Shown here in pieces: positions 1-10,203 of a DNA stretch of 64,000 bases; position 1 is the first letter of the stretch, and the number at the start of each line of letters is the position of its first letter. The stretch lies in NCBI GenBank assembly GCA_015179125.1, contig WHVA01000245.1:1-64000 (forward strand), read 5' to 3'. Source of the stretch: Gautieria morchelliformis. Taxonomy: Eukaryota; Basidiomycota; Agaricomycetes; Gomphales; Gomphaceae. Made by a program: the position numbers and the translations under genes. The notes beneath the pieces are model-generated. The model made no database searches, was not told the origin of the DNA, and was given only the letters and a program-made list of their open reading frames with translations.

Positions 1-560
1 TATCTATTTTTTGAAAAAATGTCAAGAAATGTCCAGTACATGTAAGCTGAAACTGTTATTAATTTTAGCTAAGATAGGCTTATCTATTTGAAAATGTCAA
101 AAAATGCACTGTACATTTAAGCTGGAGCTGTTGTCAATTTTCACAAAGTCAGGATAATTTATTGACATCTATCTGCGAAAAAATGTCAAAAAAGTACAGT
201 ACATTGAAGCAGAAGCTGTTATTAATGCCCAGCCAAAACCAGAGAACCCAGAGACTGACAGAGAAACCCAGGGCCCAGCCAAAGCCATAGTAAGCCAGCC
301 CCCAATATAGCCAGAGAACACCAGAGAGGAGTGCCTGGTGAGCAGCTTTACAGTAAATAAACAACAAAAAACCACATTGAAAGCAGAATCTGTTGTGGTG
401 AATTTAGAAAAAACTCATTGATGTCTATTGCGAAAAAAACCTGAAAAATATAGATATTAAAATCCATTTTTTTCAGCACAGTCTTGGGATTTATTTAAAT
501 GTATTTGCGAAAAAATCACAAAAATATAAAGCACATATGTGACAATACAATATAATGGAA
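1..560. repeat. Degenerate AT-rich tandem repeat
   Basis: Units of roughly 80-90 bp share the core GAAAAAATGTCAA, then a stretch like CAGTACATTGAAGC and GCTGTTATTAAT. Clear units begin near 1, 81 and 167; weaker ones lie near 390 and 500. Spacing and sequence are imperfect, so this is old or fast-evolving. The short frames here are artefacts of the repeat. What larger element it belongs to cannot be told, because the window starts inside it. Confidence 0.6.
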
Positions 561-599
561 AAAAAGCAACCAATAAAATACACACACAATAAATAAAAT

Positions 600-860
600 A
601 CATGCAATGCATTAAAAAAGAGATATTCCCTACCAATAGAAGCCAGCAAAGCCAATAGATAGCCAGCAAAGCAAAGCAATAGAAAGCCAGCCAACAAAGC
701 AATAGATAGCCAACCAACCAAAGCCATAGACAGGCAGCCAGCTAAGAGGAGAGAGACACCAGAGAGAGCAGACAGCAAACAGCGCAGACAGAGCATAGAG
801 GAGAGAGCAGACAGAGCAGACAGAGCAGACAGCAGACCGCAGAGAGGAATGGCCGATCAC
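600..860 (-). repeat. Low-complexity CAGACAGAG / AGCCAGCAAAGC block
   Basis: On the plus strand, AGCCAGCAAAGC-like and then GAGCAGACAGAGCAGACAG-like words recur. On the minus strand this is a CTGTCTGCTCTG-type microsatellite lying just downstream of a TATA box, so it may be an untranslated leader or simple repeat. Frames across it encode Ala/Leu/Cys-rich low-complexity peptides and are not believable genes. Confidence 0.55.
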
Positions 861-894
861 GCAGATTCCTGGCGTTCTATCCTACCGTTCTGCC

Positions 895-902
895 TTTATA
901 TA
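895..902 (-). promoter_or_regulatory. TATA box, minus strand
   Basis: The minus strand reads TATATAAA here, in a GC-rich context that includes a CACGTG hexamer near 940. It could drive transcription leftwards into the low-complexity block. No coding region is seen downstream within the window, so it may belong to a repeat-element promoter. Confidence 0.35.
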
Positions 903-1102
903 CTGCCGCGTGTCGTGCACGGACCACGCGTGAACGGGTCACGTGACCTGGGACGCTGCTGCGCAGCGTCAATGGTCTGGCCTGGGCAGGCCTAGGCTCA
1001 CGGCTGCGCCGCTCGCGTCCGATTGGCCAGCTGACTAAGGCTGACCTAAAACCTGACATAAGCTCAACGCCCACAACCCACCGAGCGTTTCATATAGTGT
1101 AA

Positions 1103-1748
1103 TGTTGATCACAGATCAGTTCGGAAGAAGCGGCTGTTCTCCGATTCAATATTGCACTCCGCCCCTCTTCGGAGGTGTGAGCATTTACAAACGCTTGTCA
1201 AGTTCAGCACTGTATCATACCTCCCTGCGTCCCACGACACGCGTTACATTGACACAGTCCTCTTGTCCATGTTGAAGATAGAGACAGTCTTCCTTGCCAA
1301 GTTGCGTGATCGACAGACAGTACTACAGTAACACAGTTTTCTTAAGCTTCTGTGACTACCATATACCACGAGGGCTCATGACGAGAGATTGAAAGACCTG
1401 GTTCCCCGGATTTTATTTGCGCCGAGGTTTAAGCGAATCAATCAAATCGTAGTAAGTTCTGGTTACCAGTACTCCTGTTCGTGGCTCGATCGGTATGTAG
1501 AATTCGGACGATACAAAAAGCTGCTTTCTCTTGAAGCGAGTAGTTATGATACTTTTGGATCGCACGAGTGTCACTGGCCACGGTGGAAGCAGCAGGCTCT
1601 GGTTGCAATATTGGGTAGTGGATGCGGTATCAGCCTTACCCGACCATTCCTTCTGGATAGGTGTGTGCTCCAAACCCTACTAGTAATTAACTGCTCACAT
1701 TTCTGTTTTAGAAGTAAGAATATGTTTAAAAAAATGTTAACGGCTAAT
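1103..1748. other. Unassigned stretch before the LINE
   Basis: No convincing coding region. Short frames on both strands between 1389 and 1819 lack recognisable motifs and have no usable ATG. This is the flank into which the LINE inserted. Confidence 0.5.
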
Positions 1749-1760
1749 AGATGAAATGCA
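1749..1760. repeat. LINE target-site duplication, left
   Basis: AGATGAAATGCA occurs here and again at 7832-7843, immediately flanking the LINE. The exact 12-bp match fixes both ends of the insertion. Confidence 0.9.
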
Positions 1761-1904
1761 GGGAACTTTCTCACGCCTACCACCACCACCAAAAAAAACG
1801 AAAACTCTCTTAACCACACCGCAACACAACCTGTCCGCAGACAGCACAGCCCAGTGCCGCGCTCAAATCAGACAGAAACGCCTCCAAGCAAAGAGGCGTA
1901 AAAA

Positions 1905-3659
1905 ATGGCCACGCCGACGAACGCGGAAGGCCAACCGCCAGGGACGGCGAACCTGGGGAGGACGAGAGCGGGGACAGCGCAGCAGGGAGAGCAAGCCAAG
2001 ACGAGAGGCGAGTTATTGGACAACGCGAGCTCATCCGTCCGAAACAGGGAGCAAGCGCGAAGTTTCCTGGACAAAAACCAGTACGTGGCGAAAGAGGACC
2101 CGATCTCCCAGGAGAGCCTGAGCTACGCGCTGCTGTGCATGGCCCAGAGTACCACGCACAGAGCTTTGAAGGAGGGCGCAAGGGCCGTGGCGATCCTAAT
2201 GATGGACGCATCGGCGAAGAGTTTTGGCGAACAGGTAATGAAGTATGTGGAGAAGAAGCTAGAGCCGGTGATGCGGAAAGCGGAGGAGGCGACGGATACT
2301 CTCAGAGAAGCGGCGTATGACACAGTACGAGCCACCGAGATAGCAGCAGAGGCAGTCGAAAACAGCATGCGAGGCAGGGGGGCGATAGAGCCGCTACCCG
2401 AGTTGACGTACGCCACCGCGCTGAAGGGAACGGTCCCGATCACGCACCCCAACACCCTAGCCAGGGCAAGGGCAAGAAACAGGCAAATCTTGATAGACAA
2501 AGAGCCGGGAGCAGGGGCCAACCCATTCGTCGAACTGACTGAACAGGAGCTGGTCGCCAAGGCCAACGAGGCGGTGGAGCAAATGGGCGCGGTAGAGGGA
2601 GGAATGGAGCTGAGATTCGTGGGGGTCAAGAAGCTGGTCAATGGGGGTATCGTCTTCGACTTAAACACACAAGAGGCGGCGCGCGTTATCCAGGCTCAAA
2701 AAGAGGACTTCCTACGAAAGTTCAGTGCGTCAGCGGTAGTCAAAGAGCGGACAGCCTCGGTAATAGTGGAGTACGTCCCGATCAGTCACGCTCCGGACGC
2801 GCTGGCGGAGCAAGCCAGAATAGAACGCGACTCTGGAATACCGGAGGGCACGTTAATAACGACGAGATGGATAAAACCGGCACAGAGGCGCAGCCCGGGG
2901 CAACGCACCACACACATCATAGCGCGTTTCAGTACCACGGCTGCCGCAAATGTAGCAATCAGAGACGGGCTGGTTATCGCAGGGAAGCGCACGTGGGCCA
3001 GGAGGATGAGACGGGAGCCGCGGAGGTGCCTAAGGTGCCAAAGATACGCTGGGCATATGGCAGCAGCGTGCGAGGAACAGGAGGCGTGCGGCACATGCGC
3101 AAAACAACATAGGACAGCAGCCTGCGAGGAGACGGATCCTGCTAAGTTCCGCTGCGTGAGCTGCGATGTCACGGGGCACGCATCGTGGGACAGAGCGTGC
3201 CCGAAATTCGTCAGGGCGAGCGAGAGAATAGAAAGAGGTGACCCGGAGAGCACGTATAAGTTTTTCCCCGACGAAAATCCCTGGACCTGGGAACAACAAG
3301 ATGCCCAACTCGACGCAGCCGAAGGTTGGCCCCAGACATCAGCGGCAAGGGCAGGAGAAGTCCAAGACGGGCAATCAGGGGCAGGGGAAAGGCGACAAAG
3401 GGCGGCCCAACAAGGAGGAACAGCGAGACAGCCACAGCAGACGGGGGTAGGAGCCCAAGCGCAGCAAAGACGTGCAGCAGCAAATCTGCAGATAGGGCAC
3501 AGGGACGATGGGTGGCACCAGCAGCCGACGAGAGGCAGGTCGAGGCCTGCCACTAGACCGGGATCGAGGCAAACCACCATCAGCGAACACTTCTGGAGCA
3601 ACGCAAACGGAGATAGGGCGGAATCGCGAGCGGATCACACCAGAGCGGCCGCAGAATGA
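1905..3659 (+). CDS. LINE ORF1 (Gag-like nucleic-acid-binding protein)
   Basis: This 584-residue protein has three zinc-knuckle-like motifs in its second half: CX2CX5HX4C near residue 375, CX2CX3HX4C near 396 and CX2CX4HX6C near 417. Such proteins bind the element RNA and form the ribonucleoprotein used in target-primed reverse transcription. The N-terminal third is Ala/Glu-rich and probably helical; the C-terminal 120 residues are Gln/Arg/Gly-rich and likely disordered. The start is the first ATG after an A-run and leaves a 144-bp leader. The stop codon overlaps the ORF2 start in an ATGA, which suggests ORF2 is translated by termination-reinitiation. Confidence 0.9.
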   Translation: MATPTNAEGQPPGTANLGRTRAGTAQQGEQAKTRGELLDNASSSVRNREQARSFLDKNQYVAKEDPISQESLSYALLCMAQSTTHRALKEGARAVAILMMDASAKSFGEQVMKYVEKKLEPVMRKAEEATDTLREAAYDTVRATEIAAEAVENSMRGRGAIEPLPELTYATALKGTVPITHPNTLARARARNRQILIDKEPGAGANPFVELTEQELVAKANEAVEQMGAVEGGMELRFVGVKKLVNGGIVFDLNTQEAARVIQAQKEDFLRKFSASAVVKERTASVIVEYVPISHAPDALAEQARIERDSGIPEGTLITTRWIKPAQRRSPGQRTTHIIARFSTTAAANVAIRDGLVIAGKRTWARRMRREPRRCLRCQRYAGHMAAACEEQEACGTCAKQHRTAACEETDPAKFRCVSCDVTGHASWDRACPKFVRASERIERGDPESTYKFFPDENPWTWEQQDAQLDAAEGWPQTSAARAGEVQDGQSGAGERRQRAAQQGGTARQPQQTGVGAQAQQRRAAANLQIGHRDDGWHQQPTRGRSRPATRPGSRQTTISEHFWSNANGDRAESRADHTRAAAE

Positions 3660-6600
3660 GTGACGACCACACACAAGCAAAATCACTAAGGATAAGGCAG
3701 CAGAACGTAAATAAGTCATTGCACGCAACTAACGATCTCCTAGGTAGATGCCCGCCAAGCAAGTACGACATCTTGGCAATACAAGAACCATACATCGACC
3801 ATCTGGGCAACGCGCGCGCGACCCACAATTGGTACACTATCTACCCCAAGACGCACTACAAGGATAAGGAAAAGCGAACTCGCTCTATGTTAATGGTCAA
3901 CAGGAACATACGAACAGACACGTGGGAGGCGATAGACGTAGGACACCCAGACGTGACGGGAGTCAAAATAAGAACGCAAACTGGTGTAGTACTGATTTTC
4001 AACTTTTATTGCGATTGTGCACACTCGGAAAGCATCCAAAGTGTTAACGAACATTTACAGACGCGGGCAAGACACACGCGAAGGAATGAGCAGGAGGCGG
4101 GAATGATATGGTTAGGAGACTTTAACCGACATCACCCTCAGTGGGATGAAGCGAGAAACGCACATCTCTTCACACGCAGCAACCTCGATGCAGCCCAGCT
4201 GCTCTTGGATGCCACGGTGGAGAGAGACCTCATAATGACACTGCCGAAACACCTCTCAACACTCGTTGCACAGTCGACGGGCAACCGCACGTGCACGGAC
4301 AACATATTCATGACTGCGGAGCTCACAGGAGCAGTTCTGCGATGTACCACAGTCCCCGAGGACCAACCAGCGCGCAGCGACCACATCCCGGTTGACACGA
4401 CCCTAGACATGGCCACAACCGCGACACAGGACACCCCAAGGCACAACTATCGTTTGGTGGACTGGGCGAAGTACAACGAGAAACTAGAGGAACAATTGAG
4501 GCAGGTGGCAGACGTCGCACCCACTTGCGAGCGAGAGTTCCACAGTATGCTTGAGGGAGTAAACAGGGCGATAAGCGAGACCACAAGCGAGCTGGTCCCC
4601 AAGACAAAACCATCCCTGTACATGAAGAGATGGTGGACCGGGGAGCTCACCGCGATGAGAAGGAGCACCAGGAAGCTAGCTTGGCAGGCACACGATCGGC
4701 GCAATGACCAAACGGACGACGTGCATGCAAGGTACAAGAGAGCGAGGAACCAATACGCTGCTGCCATAGAGAGATCAAAGCTGGAGCACTGGGAGGACTT
4801 CCTCGCCACGGTAGACAAGCATACAGTTTGGACGGCGAGCCGATTCGTCACCAGGGAGCCCTCTGACAGAGGCAGAGCCAGGGTACCCACACTCACCACC
4901 AAGCGGGGAGACGGCTCATTATGGACCGCGGTCACCAACGACGAGAAGTCAGCCATGCTGCTACACACCTTCTTCCCGCCTTCGCAGAACGCCAGCGCAC
5001 AGATACCAGCCGACTATGAATACCCGCCACCAGCGTTCACCTACAAGGGGATAACGGAGGACCAAATCTGGAGAGCTATCAGACGCACCAATTCATTCAA
5101 GGCCCCGGGAGCAAACGGAGTGCCAAACGTAGTGCTAAAGCAATGCACACAGGCACTGCTGCCATACATCAAGAAGCTCTTCGAGGCGACGTTCAGGCTG
5201 AAAGTATACCCGGCGCTATGGAGAGACTCAGACATACTGGTACTGCGAAAGCCCGGCAAGAGCGACTACACAGCGCCAGGAGCATACCGACCGATCGCAC
5301 TACTAGACACGCTGGGTAAAGTGCTCTCGGCCTGCGTGGCTGAGGATCTGGGTAAGATGGCTGAGTTGCATAATTTGATCCCAGGCAACCACTATGGATG
5401 CAGGCAGGGAAGAACGACAACGGACGCGTTGCATTACATGCTGACGAAGACGAAGAACGCGTGGAGGAAAGCGAGGGTAATGGGAGCGCTTTTCCTGGAC
5501 ATTAAGGGGGCATTTCCCAGCATAATATTGAGACGACTGATACATAACATGCGATGCAGGGGAGTACCGCAGGATTACACGGACTGGATCCAACAGAAGG
5601 TTGAGGGGAGAGTGGCTGTCCTGAAGTTCGATGACCACCGAGCCCCGCCAACGCCAATCCTGAGGGGCATGGACCAGGGATGTCCGCTGTCAGCATTAGC
5701 ATATCAGTTCTACAATGCTGACCTGCTAGACATCGCGAAACAAGGCAACGGGGAGGACGTGATTGCGTTTGTGGATGACGCGACCATCCTGGCAGAAGGG
5801 GCCGACCTAGAAGAGGCCTTTGGAAAGCTCAAGGACATGGTGCACAGAGAGAACGGGGCGCTGGCCTGGGCAGCTAAGCATGACTGCCAATTTGCCTTGG
5901 ACAAATTTGGGCTGATAGGTTTCACTAGAAAGCGGGAAAAAGACCCCACAGGAACGAAGAAAACCAGGCCGGCAGCGAGACCCACCATTAGGATAGGCGC
6001 CCAGGAGATAGTCCCAACCGAAGTACACAAGTACCTGGGAGTAATGGTAGACCAAGAGCTACGGTTCAAAAGCCAGGTCAACTACGCGCTGAAGAAAGGG
6101 ACCAGAATAATGGATCAGTATCGCAGAATCGCAAAAACGGCTAAGGGTGTCTCAGCGAAGCACATGAGACAGTTCTACATAGCGGTTGTCATTCCAAAGA
6201 TGTTATACGCAGCTGACACGTTTCTGGTGCCAGAAACCAAACGCACAAAGGGCACGAAGGGATACATCAGCAAGCTCGCAAGGGTCCAAAGACAGGCGGC
6301 TCTAGCAATTACGGGAGCAATGCGGACAACGGCAAATGATGTGATTGACGCGCACGCGAACCTATTGCCATTCCCATTACTAGTATCCAAAATAGTACAT
6401 CGAGCCGCAGTCAGACTAACGTGCTTGCCTTCGCAGCATCCACTGTCGAAGCACGTGAAGAGAGCAGCTGGCAGATACGTCAAACGGCACAGGTCCCCAT
6501 TACACGAAATGATGCACGGCTTCGGCCTACAGCCGCAACAGATGGAGAAGATCGAAGTGGTGAAGCACGGACCTAAATGGAGCCCAGCCTTTGAGATCAG

Positions 6601-7630
6601 CATCCCAGAAGACAAGGACGCGGCAATGGAGGTAGGAATGGAGGACACCGCCGAAGCCACAGTTTACTCGGATGGATCGATGATAGATGGAGGGGTAGGG
6701 GCAGCGGCGGTTCTGTATCGAGGAGGGGAGGTCAGGAAGGTGGTTAGGAAATACATGGGGACGGCAGATGAACATACGGTCTTTGAGGCGGAGCTGCTGG
6801 GAGCGGCCCTGGGAGCAAGGATGCTGAGGGAGGAAGGTCGAGGGACGCACACATTGAGCCTAGATAATCAGGCCGCAATACAAATGACCAGGGAGGAGAG
6901 AGCTATATCAGGGCAATACCTGGTCAACGCGGTGCACCGGGAAGTGGAGGAGATGAGAAAGGAGTGGGGCGGGACAGCAACGGTCATAATGAGGTGGATA
7001 CCAGGGGACAGGGGCATCAGAGGCAACGAGCGGGCAGACAGGGAAGCGAAGAAGGCAGCGAAGGGCGACCCTACCAGGGAACGACACGAGCTGCAAGTGT
7101 GCCGTGGCAAAATGCCGATAAGCAGGTCGGCGGAGCTCCAGAGACATCACAAGGGCCTGAAAGCGCAAGCTAGAGAGGAGTTCGCAAACTCACCAAGGGT
7201 GCGGCATATGCACAAAATCGACCCTTCGATGCCGTCCATGGCGTACATGAGGCTTAGCAGCGGACTAGCGCGAAGACACAGTGCGCTACTAATACAGCTG
7301 AGGACAGGTCACGCGCCGCTTGCAAGACACCTGTACAAAATAGGCAAGGCCGACTCACCGACCTGCGCAGCCTGCCGCGGTGAGGACGAAACCGTACACC
7401 ACTTTCTGATCCGTTGCCCAGCATACAGCGAACAAAGGAGGAGGCTGGAGGGTAAATTGAGGCGAGAGGCAAGGTCGGTCAGCACGCTGCTGACCAAACC
7501 AAAAGCGATGGCGCCGCTGTTTCAGTACGTGAACGAAACAGGAAGATTCAGACAAACCTTCGGAGACGTTGCACTGCCAGAGAAGGAGAATAGAGGGAGT
7601 GGGACAGACGGACGACCCGCCCGCACGTAG
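3656..7630 (+). CDS. LINE ORF2 polyprotein (endonuclease, reverse transcriptase, RNase H)
   Basis: This 1324-residue protein is intact. Residues about 10-235 are an APE-type endonuclease, with an N-terminal RQQNVNKS segment, AIQEPYID and a GDFNRHHP-like motif, and a late SDHIPV motif. The reverse transcriptase spans roughly 470-800, with DIKGAFPS, GMDQGCPLSA and the catalytic FVDD near residue 705. An RNase H domain follows at about 1000-1140, with YSDGSM, FEAELLGA, LDNQAA and GNERADREAK supplying the acidic residues. Near residue 1240, CAACRGEDETVHHFLIRC forms a terminal CCHC motif. It nicks the target DNA and copies the element RNA. The ATG lies in the ATGA overlap with ORF1, in the -1 frame. 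Confidence 0.95.
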   Translation: MSDDHTQAKSLRIRQQNVNKSLHATNDLLGRCPPSKYDILAIQEPYIDHLGNARATHNWYTIYPKTHYKDKEKRTRSMLMVNRNIRTDTWEAIDVGHPDVTGVKIRTQTGVVLIFNFYCDCAHSESIQSVNEHLQTRARHTRRNEQEAGMIWLGDFNRHHPQWDEARNAHLFTRSNLDAAQLLLDATVERDLIMTLPKHLSTLVAQSTGNRTCTDNIFMTAELTGAVLRCTTVPEDQPARSDHIPVDTTLDMATTATQDTPRHNYRLVDWAKYNEKLEEQLRQVADVAPTCEREFHSMLEGVNRAISETTSELVPKTKPSLYMKRWWTGELTAMRRSTRKLAWQAHDRRNDQTDDVHARYKRARNQYAAAIERSKLEHWEDFLATVDKHTVWTASRFVTREPSDRGRARVPTLTTKRGDGSLWTAVTNDEKSAMLLHTFFPPSQNASAQIPADYEYPPPAFTYKGITEDQIWRAIRRTNSFKAPGANGVPNVVLKQCTQALLPYIKKLFEATFRLKVYPALWRDSDILVLRKPGKSDYTAPGAYRPIALLDTLGKVLSACVAEDLGKMAELHNLIPGNHYGCRQGRTTTDALHYMLTKTKNAWRKARVMGALFLDIKGAFPSIILRRLIHNMRCRGVPQDYTDWIQQKVEGRVAVLKFDDHRAPPTPILRGMDQGCPLSALAYQFYNADLLDIAKQGNGEDVIAFVDDATILAEGADLEEAFGKLKDMVHRENGALAWAAKHDCQFALDKFGLIGFTRKREKDPTGTKKTRPAARPTIRIGAQEIVPTEVHKYLGVMVDQELRFKSQVNYALKKGTRIMDQYRRIAKTAKGVSAKHMRQFYIAVVIPKMLYAADTFLVPETKRTKGTKGYISKLARVQRQAALAITGAMRTTANDVIDAHANLLPFPLLVSKIVHRAAVRLTCLPSQHPLSKHVKRAAGRYVKRHRSPLHEMMHGFGLQPQQMEKIEVVKHGPKWSPAFEISIPEDKDAAMEVGMEDTAEATVYSDGSMIDGGVGAAAVLYRGGEVRKVVRKYMGTADEHTVFEAELLGAALGARMLREEGRGTHTLSLDNQAAIQMTREERAISGQYLVNAVHREVEEMRKEWGGTATVIMRWIPGDRGIRGNERADREAKKAAKGDPTRERHELQVCRGKMPISRSAELQRHHKGLKAQAREEFANSPRVRHMHKIDPSMPSMAYMRLSSGLARRHSALLIQLRTGHAPLARHLYKIGKADSPTCAACRGEDETVHHFLIRCPAYSEQRRRLEGKLRREARSVSTLLTKPKAMAPLFQYVNETGRFRQTFGDVALPEKENRGSGTDGRPART

Positions 7631-7831
7631 AGCGCGGCGGCAACCACCTCGCTTTCACACAAGCACGGACCAGCCCGGGACACAGTCCAAAGGGCCCTTG
7701 CGGAGATAGACACAGGTGTAGAGACAGAATAATGTGTTGACCGAACATATGTACACCTCGTCTTACATAGGGCACGGCCCCAATAGACAAAAATGGATAA
7801 TAATAAAAAATAAAAAATTAAAATAAAAAAA

Positions 7832-7843
7832 AGATGAAATGCA
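7832..7843. repeat. LINE target-site duplication, right
   Basis: Second copy of AGATGAAATGCA, directly after the A-rich tail. Confidence 0.9.
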
Positions 7844-9103
7844 TTTGACTTTAGTACTACTTGTTGGTCACCTCCCTTCCTTATCATTTGACATCGCTGT
7901 CATGGTGGTAAAGCTCAAACACATGCTGTGGATTATACTGGTTCAGAAGGCTTCGTTCGTTCGTATCCCGTATCCAAGTTGTGCAGCAAGGGAAGGTAGC
8001 TCACCTCGTAAAAGTATGCAATGTTTGCTGACAGGATGCCGTAGGCCTCTTGTGCTACCTGTTGGTCATTTACGATCCTTTCGTAACGAGCTGAAACCAT
8101 GTGCCCAAACAGTGTTATATTCCGTTGTGGGTTGATCGAGTTCTGGCCGAATCGGTGTGTCGCTGTGGTCCTTAGTTATCTGAACGATTCACTTATACAA
8201 CATACATCGCGCTTCCTGCTTCTGCTTGTAAGTTGTTTGGCCAGGTCTGTTGCCTTGATTGACAATGGGGAAGGTCGCCCTTCAAAGTTTAGTTGGCCCG
8301 TTTAAAACTTCGTGGGTAGTACTCCTTAGCCCACGGTTTTGTCGCTAACTGGACATCTTAGTTGGCCTGATCGTCCTGTGTCGATTTGTGATGGACATCC
8401 AGTATTGGACTACTCACTCGAATGGGACTACAAAACCAAATACACAGATGAGTAGTTTCCTTGCTGCAGTTTGGTATGCTGGAGACACGATCGTCGAGAA
8501 ACTTGGAGATGGCGAGCCTCGCAGCCAGCCAGAGCCATACGAGGACCATGAAATGGGCATGTTCAACGCGGATGCAGGTACCGACGGCGATGAGCTTCCT
8601 CGAGGAGTTAATCGCCAATCAGTGGACACGGTGACCTGGTATCAATGGCTCATCTCCCCTTTGCTTGATCTTGGATTTCTTGGATGAAACCTAGTCGCTT
8701 GCGGGGGCGTGTGAGAGAACGCCGGGAAAGGTGGAGGCGGTCTCGTCGAATTCCTTGTCGGTGGCAAGTGATGTCTGATGATGGAGCTGAGCATGGATGT
8801 ACAAGGGAGCGAGGTCAGCTGCCAGTAAGCTGTCCATGAAGGTGGGGTAAGAGATCCAGTAAGTGACACATGCTGGGTGAAGGAATGAGCTTCTAAGCTA
8901 TTATGCAAATAACCATCTCAAACTTCCCCAACTCCCAGAGCCAATTTGCCAGGAGGAAGCGGGACCTCAGACGGCGGTGCAAACTTGAGAATTGGGTGCG
9001 TCCATCATTACGCTATGTTTTATGAGTCGACAACAACAAACGAATTGGCATAGCCATTTGGCAGGTGTAAAACTGAGGACAAGGGAAACTACCCACAGAA
9101 ATC
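7844..9103. other. Intergenic stretch
   Basis: No gene is recognised. A 99-codon open frame at 8388-8687 (+) starts with ATG and is acidic, but it has no recognisable motif and no visible splice partners. It is left as an uncertain small ORF. Confidence 0.45.
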
Positions 9104-10082
9104 TCATAGGGCCATCTCCCATTTTAGCATCCGCCTGAGTTGTTCGCCCTCTTTACCTGTCAGCTTCTCTGGCGCAGCGGCCGATAGTGGTCCTCTTACG
9201 TCAGGAGAGCCGTAACCAAAGAATTCGGAGACAGCCCGCTTCAGGCCAGTGACACCACCAATCTTTGTCACTGCCCAGTCTGTGTGGCCTAATTGTTCTT
9301 GAATCTTCATCGCTTCATCTACCCGGCCGTTTCTCCATTCCGTGTAGAGCCTGGCGTGAAGCTTGGGGAAAAGATTCACTGTCGCAGCAATGACACCTGC
9401 CGAGCCGCAGAACAATCCCGGAAGGGCCCATTGCGATTGCCCAGCAAACACTGCAAAGGACGAGGAGGGGTTGCTTGTAGTTAACCGATGCAGCTTTCCG
9501 ATGGAACCGCACGAGAGCTTTGTGCCGACGATGTTTGGATGCTCGGCGAGAGTGTTGATGGTATCAGAGTCAAGATCGATACCAGCGCAGACAGTTGGGA
9601 AGTTGTAAATCAACACGGGGAGAGGCGAAGCATCGGCCACCTACACGGCTCGGGTTACACGAGCGGCCAAACAGCGTTTGGCCAATCCTCACCTCCCGAT
9701 GAAATTTAATGATATTCTCCTTGGACATCTGTGGTGGCCATACCCCAGGCGTCAGAACGAGCACGAAATCCGCTCCCGCTTCTTTGGCCTGGATATTGAG
9801 CAATTTAGTCTCCTTAGTCGATGGTACTCCTGTGCCCGCCATCACAATGACATGACCAAAACCATTCTGGGTCAAGGTCTCTTTCGTGGTCTGTATAGCT
9901 AGAACGCGTTCCAGATGGGAGAGATGTTGCGCCTCGCCGTTGGAGCCTTGCACGAGAATGCCAGTTACGCCGCCTTGTGCTAGCCTCAATACATGAGACT
10001 TTATCGATGGGATGTCTAATTCGTCATCCTTGAAAAAAAGGACAGCAGGGACGTATACGCCTGGTGGTGGTGCGGTAGACAT
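9104..10082 (-). CDS. DHDPS-family aldolase (2-keto-3-deoxy sugar acid or 4-hydroxy-2-oxoglutarate type)
   Basis: Exons on the minus strand are 10082-9693 and 9640-9104, joined across a 52-bp intron (9641-9692), giving 308 residues, the usual size of this TIM-barrel family. The family signature GSNGE lies at residues 46-50, the catalytic tyrosine in LIYNFP at about 142 and the Schiff-base lysine in GTKLS at about 171. These enzymes cleave or form a C-C bond to pyruvate. Fungi make lysine by the alpha-aminoadipate route, so this is more likely an L-threo-3-deoxy-hexulosonate aldolase of pectin or galacturonate catabolism, or a hydroxy-oxoglutarate aldolase, than a lysine-pathway enzyme. It is transcribed divergently from GPI18; the start codons are 121 bp apart. 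Confidence 0.88.
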
Positions 10083-10203
10083 CTAGGTTGTGGAGCGTGT
10101 ACCTCAACGGCCCGGACATAGTCACGGTTGGTAAGCGTCATAAAGCGCCCGGCTTATTGCGGAACGATCCAAATTGTCGGCGCATTGTGATCAATCCAGT
10201 GAG

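Larger units (their letters stand above)
1761..7831 (+). mobile_element. Full-length non-LTR retrotransposon (LINE, Tad1-like organisation)
   Basis: The element has a short 5' leader (1761-1904), ORF1 with zinc knuckles, ORF2 with endonuclease, reverse transcriptase and RNase H, a 200-bp 3' untranslated region and an irregular A-rich tail (about 7798-7831, TAATAAAAAATAAAAAATT-like). A 12-bp target-site duplication brackets it. Both ORFs are open throughout. A complete 5' end, intact ORFs and an exact duplication point to recent insertion and possibly an autonomous copy. The clade is inferred from domain order (APE-RT-RNH) and the fungal host. A diverged, truncated relative lies at about 48565-48930. 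Confidence 0.92.

Noticed and set aside
1389-1754. 121-codon plus-strand frame before the LINE
   Set aside because: It begins with TTG, has no motif, and an equally long frame overlaps it on the other strand. It ends in the target-site duplication by chance.
1756-2121. 121-codon frame starting in the target-site duplication
   Set aside because: It overlaps real ORF1 in another frame, is highly basic and low-complexity, and is a shadow.
2123-3837. Long minus-strand frames across the LINE
   Set aside because: They mirror the GC-rich codon usage of ORF1 and ORF2; the plus-strand proteins have clear domains.
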